Origin: Porphyrobacter sp. CACIAM 03H1
Lineage (GTDB): Bacteria; Pseudomonadota; Alphaproteobacteria; Sphingomonadales; Sphingomonadaceae
Direction: 5' to 3'
NCBI RefSeq assembly: GCF_002215495.1
Contig: NZ_CP021378.1
Span: 248,001 to 312,000 of the forward strand
Length of the DNA stretch: 64,000 bases
Of the stretch, positions 11,247-19,980 are shown piece after piece. The notes below the pieces were generated by a model, which was given only the letters and a program-made list of their open reading frames with translations, made no database searches and had not been told where the DNA came from. Positions within the stretch are counted from its first letter, which is position 1. Every line of letters begins with the position of its first letter. A program made the position numbers and the translations under genes.

Positions 11247-12278
11247 ATGCGGCGCGGGTTCTGGCCGCTGGCCCTCGCGCTCGGGGCGGGGGGCTGCGTC
11301 TCCTATCCCGCCGTGCCGCCGCCATCCGGGGCCGTGCCCGCAGCGGACGGCCCGGGCCCGGCGACGATCAGCGTGATGACCTACAACATCGAAGGCCTGA
11401 CCTGGCCCGCGCGTACCGGGCGCAGACCCTCGCTGGAAGCCATCACCGCCGAATTCGCGCGGATGGAGCAGGCGGGCGAGCTGCCCGACGTGATCGTGTT
11501 CCAGGAAGCCTTCAGCACCTCGGCCCTGCGCACCGCATCGGCCACCCCGCACCCGCACTTTGCCCTCGGCCCGCGTGCCCGGACCCGTTCCGGCCTGCCG
11601 CGCACCCGCGATCCGGTGCTGCGCAAACGCAACGTCCTCAACGGCGAATGGGGCATCCGCTTCATGGGCAGCGGCCTTGCCGTCGCCTCGCGCTATCCGA
11701 TCACCGCCGCATTCAGCCAGGCCTACGGCCCGACGAGCTGCGCGGGGCTCGACTGCCTCGCCAACAAGGGCATCCTGCTGGTGCGGATCGCGGTCCCCGG
11801 CTACGCCGATCCCTTCGAGATCGCCACCACGCACATGAACTCGCAAGGCGCCTCGAAAGCGCCGCCCGAAAAGCACCTCGCGGCGCACAACGCCCAGTCG
11901 GCAGAGCTGGCTGCCTTCCTCGACCGGGTGAGCACCATCGCCAGCCCGCTGATCATCGCGGGCGATTTCAACATGCGGCGCAGCCCTGCGCGGCTCGATG
12001 CCTTCGAGACCCAGAACGGCTACCAGCTCGCCCGCCGCTACTGCCTCGAGGCGCGCGAAGACCCGGCGCTGCCGTCCTGCGATATTCGCATGAGCTTCGA
12101 CGGGGACGAACCCTGGCTCGATACGCAGGACCTGCAGATCTACGACAATGGCGCAACCATCGCGCTGCGCCCGATGCGGATCGAGGCGTGGTTCGACGGG
12201 CCGGATTCAGGCGGCAGGCTGTCCGACCACGACGCCTATGTCGTCACCTACGCGATCGAACCGGCCCCCGCGGGCTAG
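11247..12278 (+). CDS. Endonuclease/exonuclease/phosphatase-fold lipoprotein
   Basis: 343-residue member of the EEP superfamily (DNase I, sphingomyelinase and phosphodiesterase relatives). The N-terminus is hydrophobic and ends in GAGGC, a plausible lipobox, predicting a lipid anchor in the envelope. Catalytic motifs are present in order: MTYNIEGL, VFQEAF (metal Glu), TTHMNSQ, IIAGDFNM and the final LSDHDAY with the catalytic Asp-His. The ATG directly follows the TGA of the amidohydrolase, so the two are coupled and may act on the same extracellular substrate. A phosphodiesterase or lipase-like function is more likely than a nuclease, by location only. Confidence 0.85.
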   Translation: MRRGFWPLALALGAGGCVSYPAVPPPSGAVPAADGPGPATISVMTYNIEGLTWPARTGRRPSLEAITAEFARMEQAGELPDVIVFQEAFSTSALRTASATPHPHFALGPRARTRSGLPRTRDPVLRKRNVLNGEWGIRFMGSGLAVASRYPITAAFSQAYGPTSCAGLDCLANKGILLVRIAVPGYADPFEIATTHMNSQGASKAPPEKHLAAHNAQSAELAAFLDRVSTIASPLIIAGDFNMRRSPARLDAFETQNGYQLARRYCLEAREDPALPSCDIRMSFDGDEPWLDTQDLQIYDNGATIALRPMRIEAWFDGPDSGGRLSDHDAYVVTYAIEPAPAG

Positions 12279-12281
12279 GCC

Positions 12282-12983
12282 TCAGCGCCGACGGAAGCGG
12301 AAATACCAGACCTCGTGGCCGTAGACGGTGCGGGCCTTGTGCTCGTAGCGGGTCTCGGGCCAGCCGGAGGGGCGGACCTGCCAGTTCGCGGGCTTCTCCA
12401 CCACCCATTCGAACAGGTCGGTGTGGCGCTGCATCACCATCAGCGCATGGCGCAGATAGACGGCGTGATCGGTGCCGAAGCGGAACTCTCCGCCGGGCTT
12501 CATCTTCTGCGCGAACAGGCGCACCGGACCGTCGTTCATCATCCGGCGCTTGGCATGGCGCGCCTTGGGCCAGGGATCGGGGTGAAGCAGGTAGAGCATC
12601 GTCAGCGCGCCGTCGGGGATCCGCTGGAGCACTTCCAGCGCGTCGCCGTGGTGGAGGCGGACATTGGCGAGCCGCTGGTCGGCGACGTGGGTCAGCGCCT
12701 GCGCCACGCCGTTGACGAAGGGCTCGGCGCCGATGAAGCCGTGATCGGGCAGCAGGTCGGCGCGATAGGCGAGGTGTTCGCCCCCGCCGAAGCCGATCTC
12801 GAAATGGAGCGGGCGGTCGTCGCCGAACAGGGCTTCGGATGTCACCGCCCCCTCGGCCGGCACGGCGATCTGGGGCAGGAGATTGTCGACCAGCGACTGC
12901 TGGTACTTGCGCAGCTTCTTGCCCACGCTGCGGCCATAGAGCCGCGCGATGGTGGTGGGATCGCCTTCCTTGAACGCCGTCAT
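12282..12983 (-). CDS. trmB: tRNA (guanine-N7)-methyltransferase
   Basis: Methylates G46 in the variable loop of tRNA using S-adenosylmethionine. The 233-residue protein has the SAM-binding motif HFEIGFGGGEHL and the family signature LHPDPWPKARHAKRRM, and ends with the conserved RYEHKA ... YGHEVWYFRFRR. The start at 12983 (MTAFKEGDPTTIARLYGRS) is chosen because the longer frame upstream overlaps the neighbouring minus-strand gene. It lies 31 bases downstream of a small hypothetical gene on the same strand. Confidence 0.95.
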   Translation of the reverse strand: MTAFKEGDPTTIARLYGRSVGKKLRKYQQSLVDNLLPQIAVPAEGAVTSEALFGDDRPLHFEIGFGGGEHLAYRADLLPDHGFIGAEPFVNGVAQALTHVADQRLANVRLHHGDALEVLQRIPDGALTMLYLLHPDPWPKARHAKRRMMNDGPVRLFAQKMKPGGEFRFGTDHAVYLRHALMVMQRHTDLFEWVVEKPANWQVRPSGWPETRYEHKARTVYGHEVWYFRFRRR

Positions 12984-13014
12984 GCCGGGCGCTTGGCATC
13001 GGCCCGCGCGGGGG

Positions 13015-13338
13015 TCAATCCTCGAGGCTTTTCGCCTTGCGCTCCGCCCAGTCCTTCCCGGCGTTCCCGCCCCAGAGCAGCCACGCGATGTAACCGGCGC
13101 TCGGATCCTTGTCAGAGCTCCATTCGTGCGTCTTCGTGTCCTTGTCGACCGCGTGGCGCGCAAAGTAGCTCTTCATCGACTTGACGTCCTCGGCGCTGAC
13201 GGGATCGCGATTGGCGAGCTGCCTCGCGCGGCCCACGCCGACCTCGGTCCCGCCGCGCCCGAACTTCTCGCGCAGCCGCAATCCGTGCCGCGCTGCCGAG
13301 GCCATGCGGTGGGTCGGGGTGAAGGTCTTGTCCGCCAC
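13015..13338 (-). CDS. Small hypothetical protein with SAGYIAWLLWGG motif
   Basis: 107-residue basic soluble protein. The C-terminal stretch SAGYIAWLLWGGNAG followed by KDWAERKAKSLED resembles a short segment that, from general knowledge, recurs in phage head-associated proteins and small bacterial proteins. No enzymatic motif is seen. It sits 3 bases after the DUF2945 gene and 31 bases before trmB, so these probably form a small operon. Function unknown. Confidence 0.7.
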   Translation of the reverse strand: MADKTFTPTHRMASAARHGLRLREKFGRGGTEVGVGRARQLANRDPVSAEDVKSMKSYFARHAVDKDTKTHEWSSDKDPSAGYIAWLLWGGNAGKDWAERKAKSLED

Positions 13339-13341
13339 GGC

Positions 13342-13548
13342 TCAGGCCTTCCTGAGCGCCGAGGGCTTGTGGGCGGCCTGCTTGCCCTCGTCGGTCTCGA
13401 CCAGATATTGCGGATCGTCCTTGGAGGCGGCGACCTTGTGGCCCTTGATGTGGCATTCGGAGGTGAGCTTTTTCACCACCTTGCCGTGCGCCGTGCCGCC
13501 GTGGCTGGACCAGGTTACCTTGTCGCCTGCCTTGAGATCGTCGGCCAT
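13342..13548 (-). CDS. DUF2945 (HVA1/Tudor-like) small protein
   Basis: 68-residue protein matching the DUF2945 family: KAGDKVTWSSHGGTAHGKVVKKLTS and the closing HKPSALRKA. Members fold as a small Tudor-like barrel and are often found near DNA repair or stress genes; no activity is established. AAGGAG lies 9 bases upstream of the ATG at 13548, which clearly marks the start. It is probably the first gene of the operon leading to trmB. Confidence 0.85.
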   Translation of the reverse strand: MADDLKAGDKVTWSSHGGTAHGKVVKKLTSECHIKGHKVAASKDDPQYLVETDEGKQAAHKPSALRKA

Positions 13549-13636
13549 TGCTGCTGCTCCTTCTGCTGTCGAAGAAGCAACAGAACCCCGGATGCGCCGT
13601 TCCGGAGCGTTCCCCGAGCCGGGCCGCAATCAAGAC

Positions 13637-13668
13637 GAAACGCCCGGAAGCAAGGCCCCGGGCGTTTC
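13637..13668. repeat. Long perfect hairpin between ctrA and DUF2945 genes
   Basis: GAAACGCCCGG and CCGGGCGTTTC form perfect 11-base arms around a 10-base loop. It lies upstream of the DUF2945 gene and beyond the 3' end of ctrA. It may terminate the ctrA transcript or be a mobile palindrome; no T-run follows on either strand. Confidence 0.45.
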
Positions 13669-13700
13669 ACGGTGATTACGGGAAGCGGGTCGGTCCGAAG

Positions 13701-13786
13701 GGCCGCGAGCGCACGGCGCGAGCCGCAGGCGATCCGGCGCATGGCGCCGGAAATTCGCCGGGGACGAGGGCGCGGAGGCGCCCTCG
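13701..13786. repeat. 3' repeat block of ctrA: conserved 31-base unit plus two hairpins
   Basis: Positions 13701-13731 carry a unit (GGCCGCGAGCGCACG ... GAGCCGCAGGCG) that recurs nearly unchanged at 17880-17911 downstream of ppa. It is followed by two perfect hairpins: CCGGCGC-ATG-GCGCCGG (13734-13750) and CGAGGGCGC-GGAG-GCGCCCTCG (13765-13786). In both places the block lies immediately 3' of a minus-strand gene, suggesting a transcript-end element. Confidence 0.6.
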
Positions 13787-13793
13787 CAACAAA

Positions 13794-14489
13794 TCACGCC
13801 GCTTCGACCTCGGTTTCGCTGTCGCGCAGCACGTAGCCGCGGCCCCACACGGTCTCGATGTAGTTCTCGCCGCCGCAGGCCAGCGACAGCTTCTTGCGCA
13901 GCTTGCAGATGAACACGTCGATGATCTTGAGCTCGGGCTCGTCCATCCCGCCGTAGAGGTGGTTGAGGAACATTTCCTTGGTGAGCGTCGTGCCCTTGCG
14001 GAGCGAGAGCAGCTCCAGCATCGCATATTCCTTGCCGGTGAGGTGCACGCGGGCGCCATCGACTTCGACCGTCTTGGCGTCGAGGTTCACGGCGAGCTTG
14101 CCGGTGCGGATGACCGACTGCGAATGGCCCTTCGAACGGCGCACCACGGCATAGATGCGGGCAACCAGCTCTTCGCGGTGGAACGGCTTGGTGACGTAGT
14201 CATCGGCGCCGAAGCCGAAGCTGCGGATCTTCGAATCCATCTCGGAAATGCCCGAAAGGATCAGCACTGGGGTCTGCACCTTGGCGACGCGCAGCTTCTT
14301 CAGCACGTCGTAGCCGTGCATGTCGGGCAGGTTCAGGTCGAGCAGGATGATGTCGTAGTCATAGAGCTTGCCGAGGTCCAAACCCTCTTCGCCGAGGTCG
14401 GTCGAATAGACGTTGAAGCCTTCGGTGGTGAGCATCAGCTCGATCGCCTTGGCGGTGGTCGGTTCGTCTTCGATGAGCAGAACGCGCAT
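13794..14489 (-). CDS. ctrA: Cell-cycle response regulator CtrA
   Basis: OmpR-family response regulator that in alphaproteobacteria controls cell-cycle, motility and division genes by binding TTAA-N7-TTAA sites. The 231-residue protein has the receiver domain with the phospho-acceptor Asp51 ([11 protein letters not shown]) and the [10 protein letters not shown] dimer face. The C-terminal winged helix has the CtrA-typical [14 protein letters not shown] and [14 protein letters not shown]. The upstream region contains a cluster of TTAA motifs consistent with autoregulation. Confidence 0.98.
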   Translation of the reverse strand: MRVLLIEDEPTTAKAIELMLTTEGFNVYSTDLGEEGLDLGKLYDYDIILLDLNLPDMHGYDVLKKLRVAKVQTPVLILSGISEMDSKIRSFGFGADDYVTKPFHREELVARIYAVVRRSKGHSQSVIRTGKLAVNLDAKTVEVDGARVHLTGKEYAMLELLSLRKGTTLTKEMFLNHLYGGMDEPELKIIDVFICKLRKKLSLACGGENYIETVWGRGYVLRDSETEVEAA

Positions 14490-14544
14490 TGCTGTACCCC
14501 TGTCTTACCCCTGGTAACCCCCGCTTAGGAGAGGTTGCCGCCTG

Positions 14545-14598
14545 TTAACCACGCTGCTTCTCACCAAAAAAGGTTAATAAGAGGTTTAGGTCGTTAAC
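14545..14598 (-). promoter_or_regulatory. Candidate CtrA autoregulatory sites upstream of ctrA
   Basis: Three TTAA half-sites lie 55-110 bases upstream of the ctrA ATG: TTAAC at 14545-14549, TTAA-N7-TTTA at 14574-14588 (one base from the consensus TTAA-N7-TTAA) and TTAAC at 14594-14598. This A/T-rich island is unusual for this genome. CtrA binding is inferred from the motif and from autoregulation known in Caulobacter. Confidence 0.5.
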
Positions 14599-14693
14599 TT
14601 TTTGGAGTGAGTCTTTCGAGTCACACTGCCGGGTGGTGATAGGCGCGGCGATGATAGCCTTTTGCCTCGCCCGGCCGGCCTCCGCATGAACGC

Positions 14694-16193
14694 CTAGCTG
14701 GCCCCCGCGAGCTTCTTCGCCCGCCGCCGCTCGGCGCTCGATCCGAGACCGATCGCCTCGCGGTATTTCGCCACGGTGCGCCGCGCGAGATCGAAGCCTT
14801 CCTTCTGCAGCATCTCGGCAAGCTGCTGGTCGGACAGGATGTTCTCGGCGGTCTCGGCATCGATCAGCGCCTTGATCCGCGCCTTGATCGCCGCCGAGGA
14901 CGCCCCCTCGCCGTCGGCCGAGGCCACCCCGCTGGTGAAGAAATACTTGAGTTCGAAGGTCCCGCGCGCGCAGGCGAGATACTTGTTGCTGGTGACGCGG
15001 GAGACGGTGCTTTCGTGCATCCCGATCTGCTCGGCCACCTCGCGCAAGGTGAGCGGGCGCAGTTCGGCGACCCCGCGGCGGAAGAAGCCGTCCTGCTGCT
15101 TCACGATCTCGGCAGCGGTCTTGAGGATGGTCTTCTGGCGCTGGTCCAGCGCGCGAATCAGCCAGTGCGCATCGGCGAGCTTCTCCTTGAGCCAGCTCTG
15201 CGATTCGCGGCTGGTCGCCCCGGCATCGAGTTCGAGATAGTAGCCGCGGTTGACGATCAGGCGGGGCAACGTCTCCTCGTTGAGCGCGATGTCCCACCCG
15301 CCGGCGGCATTGGCGCTGACGAGGATGTCGGGCACGACGGTGCCGGTCTCGGAAGGCGCGAAGGCGAGGCCCGGGCGCGGGTTGTAGCCGCGCAGTTCGC
15401 GCAGCATGTCGGCGAAGTCCTCGTCATCCACCCGGCACAGGCGCTTCAGCCGCTCCACCTCGCCGCGCGCGACGAGATCGAGATTGGCGATCAGCGCCGC
15501 CATGCAGGGATCGTAGCGGTCGGCCTCGCGCGCCTGGATGGCGATGCATTCGGCAAGGCTGCGCGCGCCCACGCCCGATGGGTCGAGCGACTGGACGAGT
15601 TCGAGCGCCGCCTCGGCCTCGTAGAGCTCGACCCCCAAGTCCTCGGCGATGTCCTCGAGCGTGGCGGGAAGGTAGCCCGCCTCGTCGAGCAGGCCGATGA
15701 TGTGGCGGGCGATGAAGGCGGTGCGGGCATCGCGGGTGAGCGCGCCGATCTGGCCCTCGAGGTGCTCGACGAGCGTCACCTCGGCCGCGCGCAGCTGCTC
15801 CCAGTCGGGCGTTTCGGCAAAGTCGCCGCCCGTGCCCCCCGCCGCGCCCCATTCGGCATCGCGCATCGAGGGACCTGCCCCGTCGCCGGTGTCGAAATCG
15901 CGGTCGACGGCGGCGAGATCGAGCGGCGCGTCGCCCTCGCCCCCGCCCGCCAGCATCAGCTGGTCGGCGGTCGCCTCCTCACCCGCAGGCGCGGCGATCT
16001 CGATCCGCTCGGGCTCTGCCCCGGGGTCCGCCGGCCCGCCGGTGTCGAGCAGCGGATTGGCCTCGAGCGCCTCGGAAATGAAGGTCTCGATCTCGAGGTT
16101 GGAGGCCGCCAGCAGCTTGATCGCCTGCTGCAATTGCGGCGTCATCACCAGCGATTGCGTCTGCCGGATATCGAGGCGGGGGCCTAATGCCAC
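14694..16193 (-). CDS. rpoN: RNA polymerase sigma-54 factor RpoN
   Basis: Alternative sigma factor needing AAA+ activators to open -24/-12 promoters. The 499-residue protein has the N-terminal Gln-rich activator-interacting region (RQTQSLVMTPQLQQAIKLL), an acidic linker (about residues 50-125), the core-binding domain, an HTH (LREVAEQIGMHESTVSRVTSNK) and the RpoN box ARRTVAKYR at about residues 470-478. It lies downstream of lptB, a pairing common in proteobacteria, but a palindromic repeat fills the 123-base gap. Confidence 0.98.
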   Translation of the reverse strand: MALGPRLDIRQTQSLVMTPQLQQAIKLLAASNLEIETFISEALEANPLLDTGGPADPGAEPERIEIAAPAGEEATADQLMLAGGGEGDAPLDLAAVDRDFDTGDGAGPSMRDAEWGAAGGTGGDFAETPDWEQLRAAEVTLVEHLEGQIGALTRDARTAFIARHIIGLLDEAGYLPATLEDIAEDLGVELYEAEAALELVQSLDPSGVGARSLAECIAIQAREADRYDPCMAALIANLDLVARGEVERLKRLCRVDDEDFADMLRELRGYNPRPGLAFAPSETGTVVPDILVSANAAGGWDIALNEETLPRLIVNRGYYLELDAGATSRESQSWLKEKLADAHWLIRALDQRQKTILKTAAEIVKQQDGFFRRGVAELRPLTLREVAEQIGMHESTVSRVTSNKYLACARGTFELKYFFTSGVASADGEGASSAAIKARIKALIDAETAENILSDQQLAEMLQKEGFDLARRTVAKYREAIGLGSSAERRRAKKLAGAS

Positions 16194-16209
16194 GGACTAC
16201 ACCCTAAAT

Positions 16210-16304
16210 CCGTTCGTGCTGAGCCTGTCGAAGCACTGTCCTTCTTCTTCCGACTGACGATCGAGGAAGAAAAAGCAGCCCTTCGACAAGCTCCGGGCGG
16301 ACGG
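16210..16304. repeat. Dispersed palindromic element, subtype A, between lptB and rpoN
   Basis: The left end CCGTTCGTGCTGAGCCTGTC is mirrored at the right end (GACAAGCTCCGGGCGGACGG). The core contains CTTCTTCTTCC/GGAAGAAAAAG, so the whole unit can fold into one long hairpin. Similar copies lie at 55065-55180 and 63083-63173. Confidence 0.8.
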
Positions 16305-16316
16305 AAGTAGAAAGCA

Positions 16317-17096
16317 TCACAGCGTGAAGCTCTCACCCAGATAGAGCCGCCGCACGTTCTCGTCGGCAACCAGTTCCTGCGGGGATCCGGCGAACAGCAC
16401 CTGCCCGCCGTAGATGATGCAGGCGCGATCGACGATGTCGAGCGTCTCGCGCACGTTGTGGTCGGTGATCAGCACCCCGATGCCGCGCTGCTTCAGATCC
16501 TTCACGAGGTCGCGGATGTCGCTGATCGAGAGCGGATCAATGCCGGCGAAAGGCTCGTCGAGCAGCATGATCGAAGGCTTGGCCGCCAGCGCGCGGGCGA
16601 TCTCGCAGCGGCGGCGTTCGCCCCCGGACAGCGCCATGGCGGGCGATTCGCGCAGGCGGGTGAGGCCGAATTCGGAGAGCAGCCGCTCCAGCTCGCTCGC
16701 GCGGGTCGCCTTGTCCGGCTCAACCAGTTCGAGCACGCAGGCGATGTTCTGTTCCACCGTCATGCCGCGGAAGATGCTCGTTTCCTGCGGAAGGTAACCG
16801 AGGCCAAGGATCGCGCGGCGATACATCGGCAGCTTGGTCACGTCCTCGCCGTCCATCAGGATGCGGCCCGAATCCGGCTTAACCAGGCCCATGATCGAAT
16901 AGAAGCAGGTGGTCTTGCCCGCGCCGTTGGGGCCGAGCAGCCCGAGCACCTCGCCCTTGGCGACGCTCAGCGAGATGTCGGTCAACACCGCGCGCTTGTC
17001 GTAGCTCTTGGCGATCGAGATCACCTCGAGCCCGCTGCCGGTCGGCTGGACAGGATCGGCCTCGCGGGGGGCGTCAGGGAGGGTGGTCGTGCTCAT
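16317..17096 (-). CDS. lptB: LPS export ABC transporter ATP-binding protein LptB
   Basis: Cytoplasmic ATPase that powers LptBFGC extraction of lipopolysaccharide from the inner membrane. The 259-residue protein shows Walker A GPNGAGKTT, Q-loop YLPQETSIF, signature LSGGERRR, Walker B IMLLDEPFAGID and the switch His in ITDHNV. The start at 17096 (MSTTTLPDAPREA) follows a short polar N-terminal extension before the ABC domain; a longer open frame upstream is not credible. lptC and lptA, often placed just upstream, are not in this window. Confidence 0.96.
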   Translation of the reverse strand: MSTTTLPDAPREADPVQPTGSGLEVISIAKSYDKRAVLTDISLSVAKGEVLGLLGPNGAGKTTCFYSIMGLVKPDSGRILMDGEDVTKLPMYRRAILGLGYLPQETSIFRGMTVEQNIACVLELVEPDKATRASELERLLSEFGLTRLRESPAMALSGGERRRCEIARALAAKPSIMLLDEPFAGIDPLSISDIRDLVKDLKQRGIGVLITDHNVRETLDIVDRACIIYGGQVLFAGSPQELVADENVRRLYLGESFTL

Positions 17097-17284
17097 GTAC
17101 CTGCCATCTTTAGCAGCCTTGTCCGGGCGCGAAAGACTCGACACGCACTTGGCAGGATTTTTGCTTAGCCCTGCGGCAATCGGGCGCAAACATCGAACCG
17201 CGCGGGCAACAAGCGGGCGATTAGAAAGGCTTGCATCGCCCCTCTTGCGCCGGGCGCAACATTGTGTCGCGCGGGAGGCAGATG

Positions 17285-17313
17285 TTGCAACTTGAAGACG
17301 GCTTTGCGATACT
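17285..17313 (+). promoter_or_regulatory. Predicted sigma-70-type promoter
   Basis: TTGCAA and GATACT are separated by exactly 17 bases, placing transcription start near 17320. That supports translation from the ATG at 17350 rather than from the one at 17320, which would be at the very 5' end of the transcript. Confidence 0.45.
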
Positions 17314-17349
17314 GCCTGCATGAACACAGACCGTCGGGGAGCGGCACAC

Positions 17350-17727
17350 ATGGCGAATTCGGAACGGCGCATCGGGGGACGCGCCATCCTTGCGGACGGG
17401 GCGCGCGACTGGCGCAAGGCGATGAGCGACCATGTCGCCTACGGCCTGCTGGTCTACACCGCGCTGCAGATCTTCGTGACCGTGAAGGCGCTGTCCGAGG
17501 GTTCCTCGACTGCGCTGCCCTATCTCGCGCTGATCGTGCTGGTGGCGGGGATCATCCCGGTGTGCCGCTGGTTCGAGAAACGCTGGGCCGACCTCGACGA
17601 CGAGCAGGGGACCGACCCGGCGATGGCACCCGCCTTTCGCCGCGACGTGATGACGCTGTGGGCGCTGGCGATCGGCCTGCCCTTCGGCCTGACGCTGATC
17701 TTCAGGATGATCCTGAGCGTCTTTTGA
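17350..17727 (+). CDS. Hypothetical membrane protein, two predicted helices
   Basis: 125-residue protein with a polar N-terminus (about 35 residues), two or three hydrophobic helices (roughly 33-50, 57-75 and 102-123) and a charged cytosolic loop (WFEKRWADLDDEQGTD). No known family is recognised. The ATG at 17350 has GGGGAG upstream; an ATG at 17320 would add ten residues. It is monocistronic, opposite to lptB and convergent with ppa. Confidence 0.62.
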   Translation: MANSERRIGGRAILADGARDWRKAMSDHVAYGLLVYTALQIFVTVKALSEGSSTALPYLALIVLVAGIIPVCRWFEKRWADLDDEQGTDPAMAPAFRRDVMTLWALAIGLPFGLTLIFRMILSVF

Positions 17728-17745
17728 GTTTCGCGGCCCCATCCG

Positions 17746-17822
17746 GGCCCGCGTCCTCGGCGAGCTTCAGGCCCTTCCGGGCCTCATCGCCTGCGGGCGG
17801 CCATTCGGCCTTGCGGTCGCCA
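17746..17822. repeat. Intergenic repeat B (copy 1)
   Basis: This stretch, ending with TTCGGCCTTGCGGTCGCC, has a diverged second copy in the same orientation at 59985-60058. Both start with GGCCCGCG and TCCTCG, contain a small variable hairpin, and end with GCGGCC-TTCGGCCTTGCGG. It lies 3' of a plus-strand gene. Function unknown. Confidence 0.6.
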
Positions 17823-17879
17823 GAGCGACCGAGAACTACACTTCATTGATGCGACAGCACTGAGTTAGGTCGCGCAAGC

Positions 17880-17932
17880 GGCCGCGAGCGCACGCGCCCG
17901 AGCCGCAGGCGCCCCGTGGCGCAAGCCACGGG
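17880..17932. repeat. 3' repeat block of ppa
   Basis: A second copy of the 31-base unit seen downstream of ctrA (17880-17911), followed by a perfect hairpin CCCGTGGC-GCAA-GCCACGGG (17913-17932). Placement immediately beyond the ppa stop mirrors the ctrA arrangement. Confidence 0.6.
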
Positions 17933-17969
17933 AGCAGCACCCGGGACTCAACCGCGCAAAGCGGCGGGA

Positions 17970-18500
17970 CTACTTGGCAGCGTACCGCTCGATCGCCTCG
18001 ATGGTGATCTGGCGCGCCTCGGCGGCGTTGCCCCACTTGCCCACGCGCACCCATTTCTCGGCTTCGAGGTCCTTGTAGTGGGTGAAGAAGTGCTCGATCT
18101 GCTGGAAGATGATGCTCGGCAGGTCGCTCGTCTCGATCACGTCGGCGTAATAGGGGAAGGTCTCGTTCACCGGCACGCAGACCAGCTTCTCGTCGCCGCC
18201 CTGTTCGTCCTCGAGGTTGAGCACGCCGATCGGCCGAGCGCGCACCACGCAGCCGGGGATGAAGGGCGAGCGCGAGATCACCAGCGCATCCAGCGGGTCG
18301 CCGTCGGGCGAGAGCGTGTGGGGCACGAAGCCGTAATTGGCCGGATAGCGCATCGGCGTGTGCAAGATGCGGTCGACGAACAGCGCGCCGCTTTCCTTGT
18401 CGAATTCGTACTTCACCGGCTCCCCGCCGGTCGGCACTTCGATGATGACGTTGAGATCGTCGGGCGGATTGACGCCGGTGGGGATCTTGTCGATGCGCAT
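17970..18500 (-). CDS. ppa: Inorganic pyrophosphatase
   Basis: Family I soluble pyrophosphatase, hydrolysing PPi from biosynthetic reactions. The 176-residue length matches the bacterial hexameric form. Active-site motifs are present: [26 protein letters not shown] and [10 protein letters not shown] with the metal-binding Asp residues, then the later [13 protein letters not shown]. It is divergent from hisS and followed by a hairpin repeat block. Confidence 0.97.
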   Translation of the reverse strand: MRIDKIPTGVNPPDDLNVIIEVPTGGEPVKYEFDKESGALFVDRILHTPMRYPANYGFVPHTLSPDGDPLDALVISRSPFIPGCVVRARPIGVLNLEDEQGGDEKLVCVPVNETFPYYADVIETSDLPSIIFQQIEHFFTHYKDLEAEKWVRVGKWGNAAEARQITIEAIERYAAK

Positions 18501-18629
18501 GGGTTCTCCCTTGTGGTTGGCCGCGCGTTTTCGCTTGCGGCGGAGAGGTTGGAACGCGACTTTGCGCCGCCCTTAATGCGTGTCACAGGATTGCGAAAGG
18601 GGCTGTGTGGGCCTAATCGCGCGGGCGTC

Positions 18630-19865
18630 ATGAGCAAGAAAACCCCGCAGGCCATCCGCGGCACCCAGGACATCTTCGGCGCCGAGGCCGAGGCCTTCGC
18701 CTTCGTGGTCGAAACCTTCGAGCGTGTGCGCCGCCTCTACCGCTTCCGCCGGGTGGAAATGCCGGTGTTCGAGAAGACCGAGGTGTTCGCGCGCTCGCTG
18801 GGCGAGACGACCGACGTGGTGTCGAAGGAGATGTATTCCTTCGAGGACCGCGGCGGGGAGAGCCTGACCCTGCGCCCGGAGTTCACGGCGGGGATCGCGC
18901 GCGCCTTCCTCACCAACGGCTGGCAGCAATATGCGCCGCTGAAGGTCGCGACCCACGGGCCCTTGTTCCGCTACGAGCGCCCGCAGAAGGGCCGCTACCG
19001 CCAGTTCCACCAGATCGACGCCGAGGTGATCGGCGCGGGCGAACCGCAGGCGGATGTCGAATTGCTGGCGATGGCGGATCAGCTGCTGAAGGAGCTGGGC
19101 ATCCACGACGTGACCCTGCACCTCAACACGCTCGGCGACGCGGCCAGCCGCGAGGCGTGGCGGGCGGCGCTGATCGACTACTTCCGCGCGGTGAAGGGCG
19201 AGCTGTCGGAAGAGTCGCAGGAGCGGCTCGAAAAGAACCCGCTGCGGATTCTCGATTCCAAGGACCCGCGCGACCGGCCCTTCCTCGCCGACGCGCCGAG
19301 GATCGACGCCTTCCTGTCGGAAGAGGCGAGCGCCTTCTTCGCGGCGGTCACCAGCGGGCTGGATGCGGCGCGCGTGAAGTGGGTGCGCGCCGAAAGCCTC
19401 GTGCGCGGCCTCGACTACTACCGCCACACCGCCTTCGAGTTCATCCCCGACGAAAGCAGCGCCTCGGCGGCTGCGCTCGGCTCGCAGAGCACGGTGCTCG
19501 GCGGCGGGCGCTATGACGGGCTGATGGAATCGCTTGGCGGCGCGCCGACACCTGCCGTTGGCTGGGCGGCAGGGATCGAGCGGCTGGCGATGCTGGTGGG
19601 GGCGCGGGAGGAGGAGCCTGCCGACCTCATCATTGTGGTTGAGGATGATGCGCGGCTTGCCGAGGCGATTGGACACGTGCGTGCGGTCCGTTCTGCGGGA
19701 TACTCGGCAGAACTCGTCGCCTCAGGCTCGCCGAGGAAACGCTACGACAAAGCCATGAAGCGCCCCCACCGGGTAATTCTATCGCTTCAGCCCAATTTGG
19801 AGCACCGCTACTCAGGAGATGATCTCGCCGTCGACGTGCTGGGGGTGATTGGCATCCATCGGTAG
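18630..19865 (+). CDS. hisS: Histidyl-tRNA synthetase
   Basis: Class II synthetase charging tRNA-His. The 411-residue protein has class II motif 2 ([22 protein letters not shown]), the histidine-specific [14 protein letters not shown] and motif 3 region [12 protein letters not shown], plus the C-terminal anticodon-binding domain (about residues 325-411). The start at 18630 gives [15 protein letters not shown]; the longer frame upstream overlaps ppa on the opposite strand. The last 240 bases are visibly less GC-rich than the rest, mostly in the anticodon-binding domain. Confidence 0.97.
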   Translation: MSKKTPQAIRGTQDIFGAEAEAFAFVVETFERVRRLYRFRRVEMPVFEKTEVFARSLGETTDVVSKEMYSFEDRGGESLTLRPEFTAGIARAFLTNGWQQYAPLKVATHGPLFRYERPQKGRYRQFHQIDAEVIGAGEPQADVELLAMADQLLKELGIHDVTLHLNTLGDAASREAWRAALIDYFRAVKGELSEESQERLEKNPLRILDSKDPRDRPFLADAPRIDAFLSEEASAFFAAVTSGLDAARVKWVRAESLVRGLDYYRHTAFEFIPDESSASAAALGSQSTVLGGGRYDGLMESLGGAPTPAVGWAAGIERLAMLVGAREEEPADLIIVVEDDARLAEAIGHVRAVRSAGYSAELVASGSPRKRYDKAMKRPHRVILSLQPNLEHRYSGDDLAVDVLGVIGIHR

Positions 19866-19872
19866 CGCCCCT

Positions 19873-19964
19873 CGTCACCCTGAACTTGTTTCAGGGTCCA
19901 TCGCGCCGCATCCACTGCGGCCCGAAACGGACAAACGGATGCTGAAACAAGTTCAGCATGACGA
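19873..19964. repeat. Palindromic element between hisS and prfA
   Basis: CGTCACCCTGAACTTGTTTC at the left is mirrored by GAAACAAGTTCAGCATGACG at the right, with a nested GTTTCAGGGT segment. This is a different sequence family from the CCGTTCG elements elsewhere in the window, but the same size and also intergenic. It could form a hairpin in the hisS-prfA transcript. Confidence 0.75.
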
Positions 19965-19980
19965 TTAAGAGAGCTTGGAA

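Noticed and set aside
13015..13338. Phage origin for the small SAGYIAWLLWGG protein
   Set aside because: Only one short motif resembles phage-associated proteins; neighbours are ordinary chromosomal genes and composition is normal.
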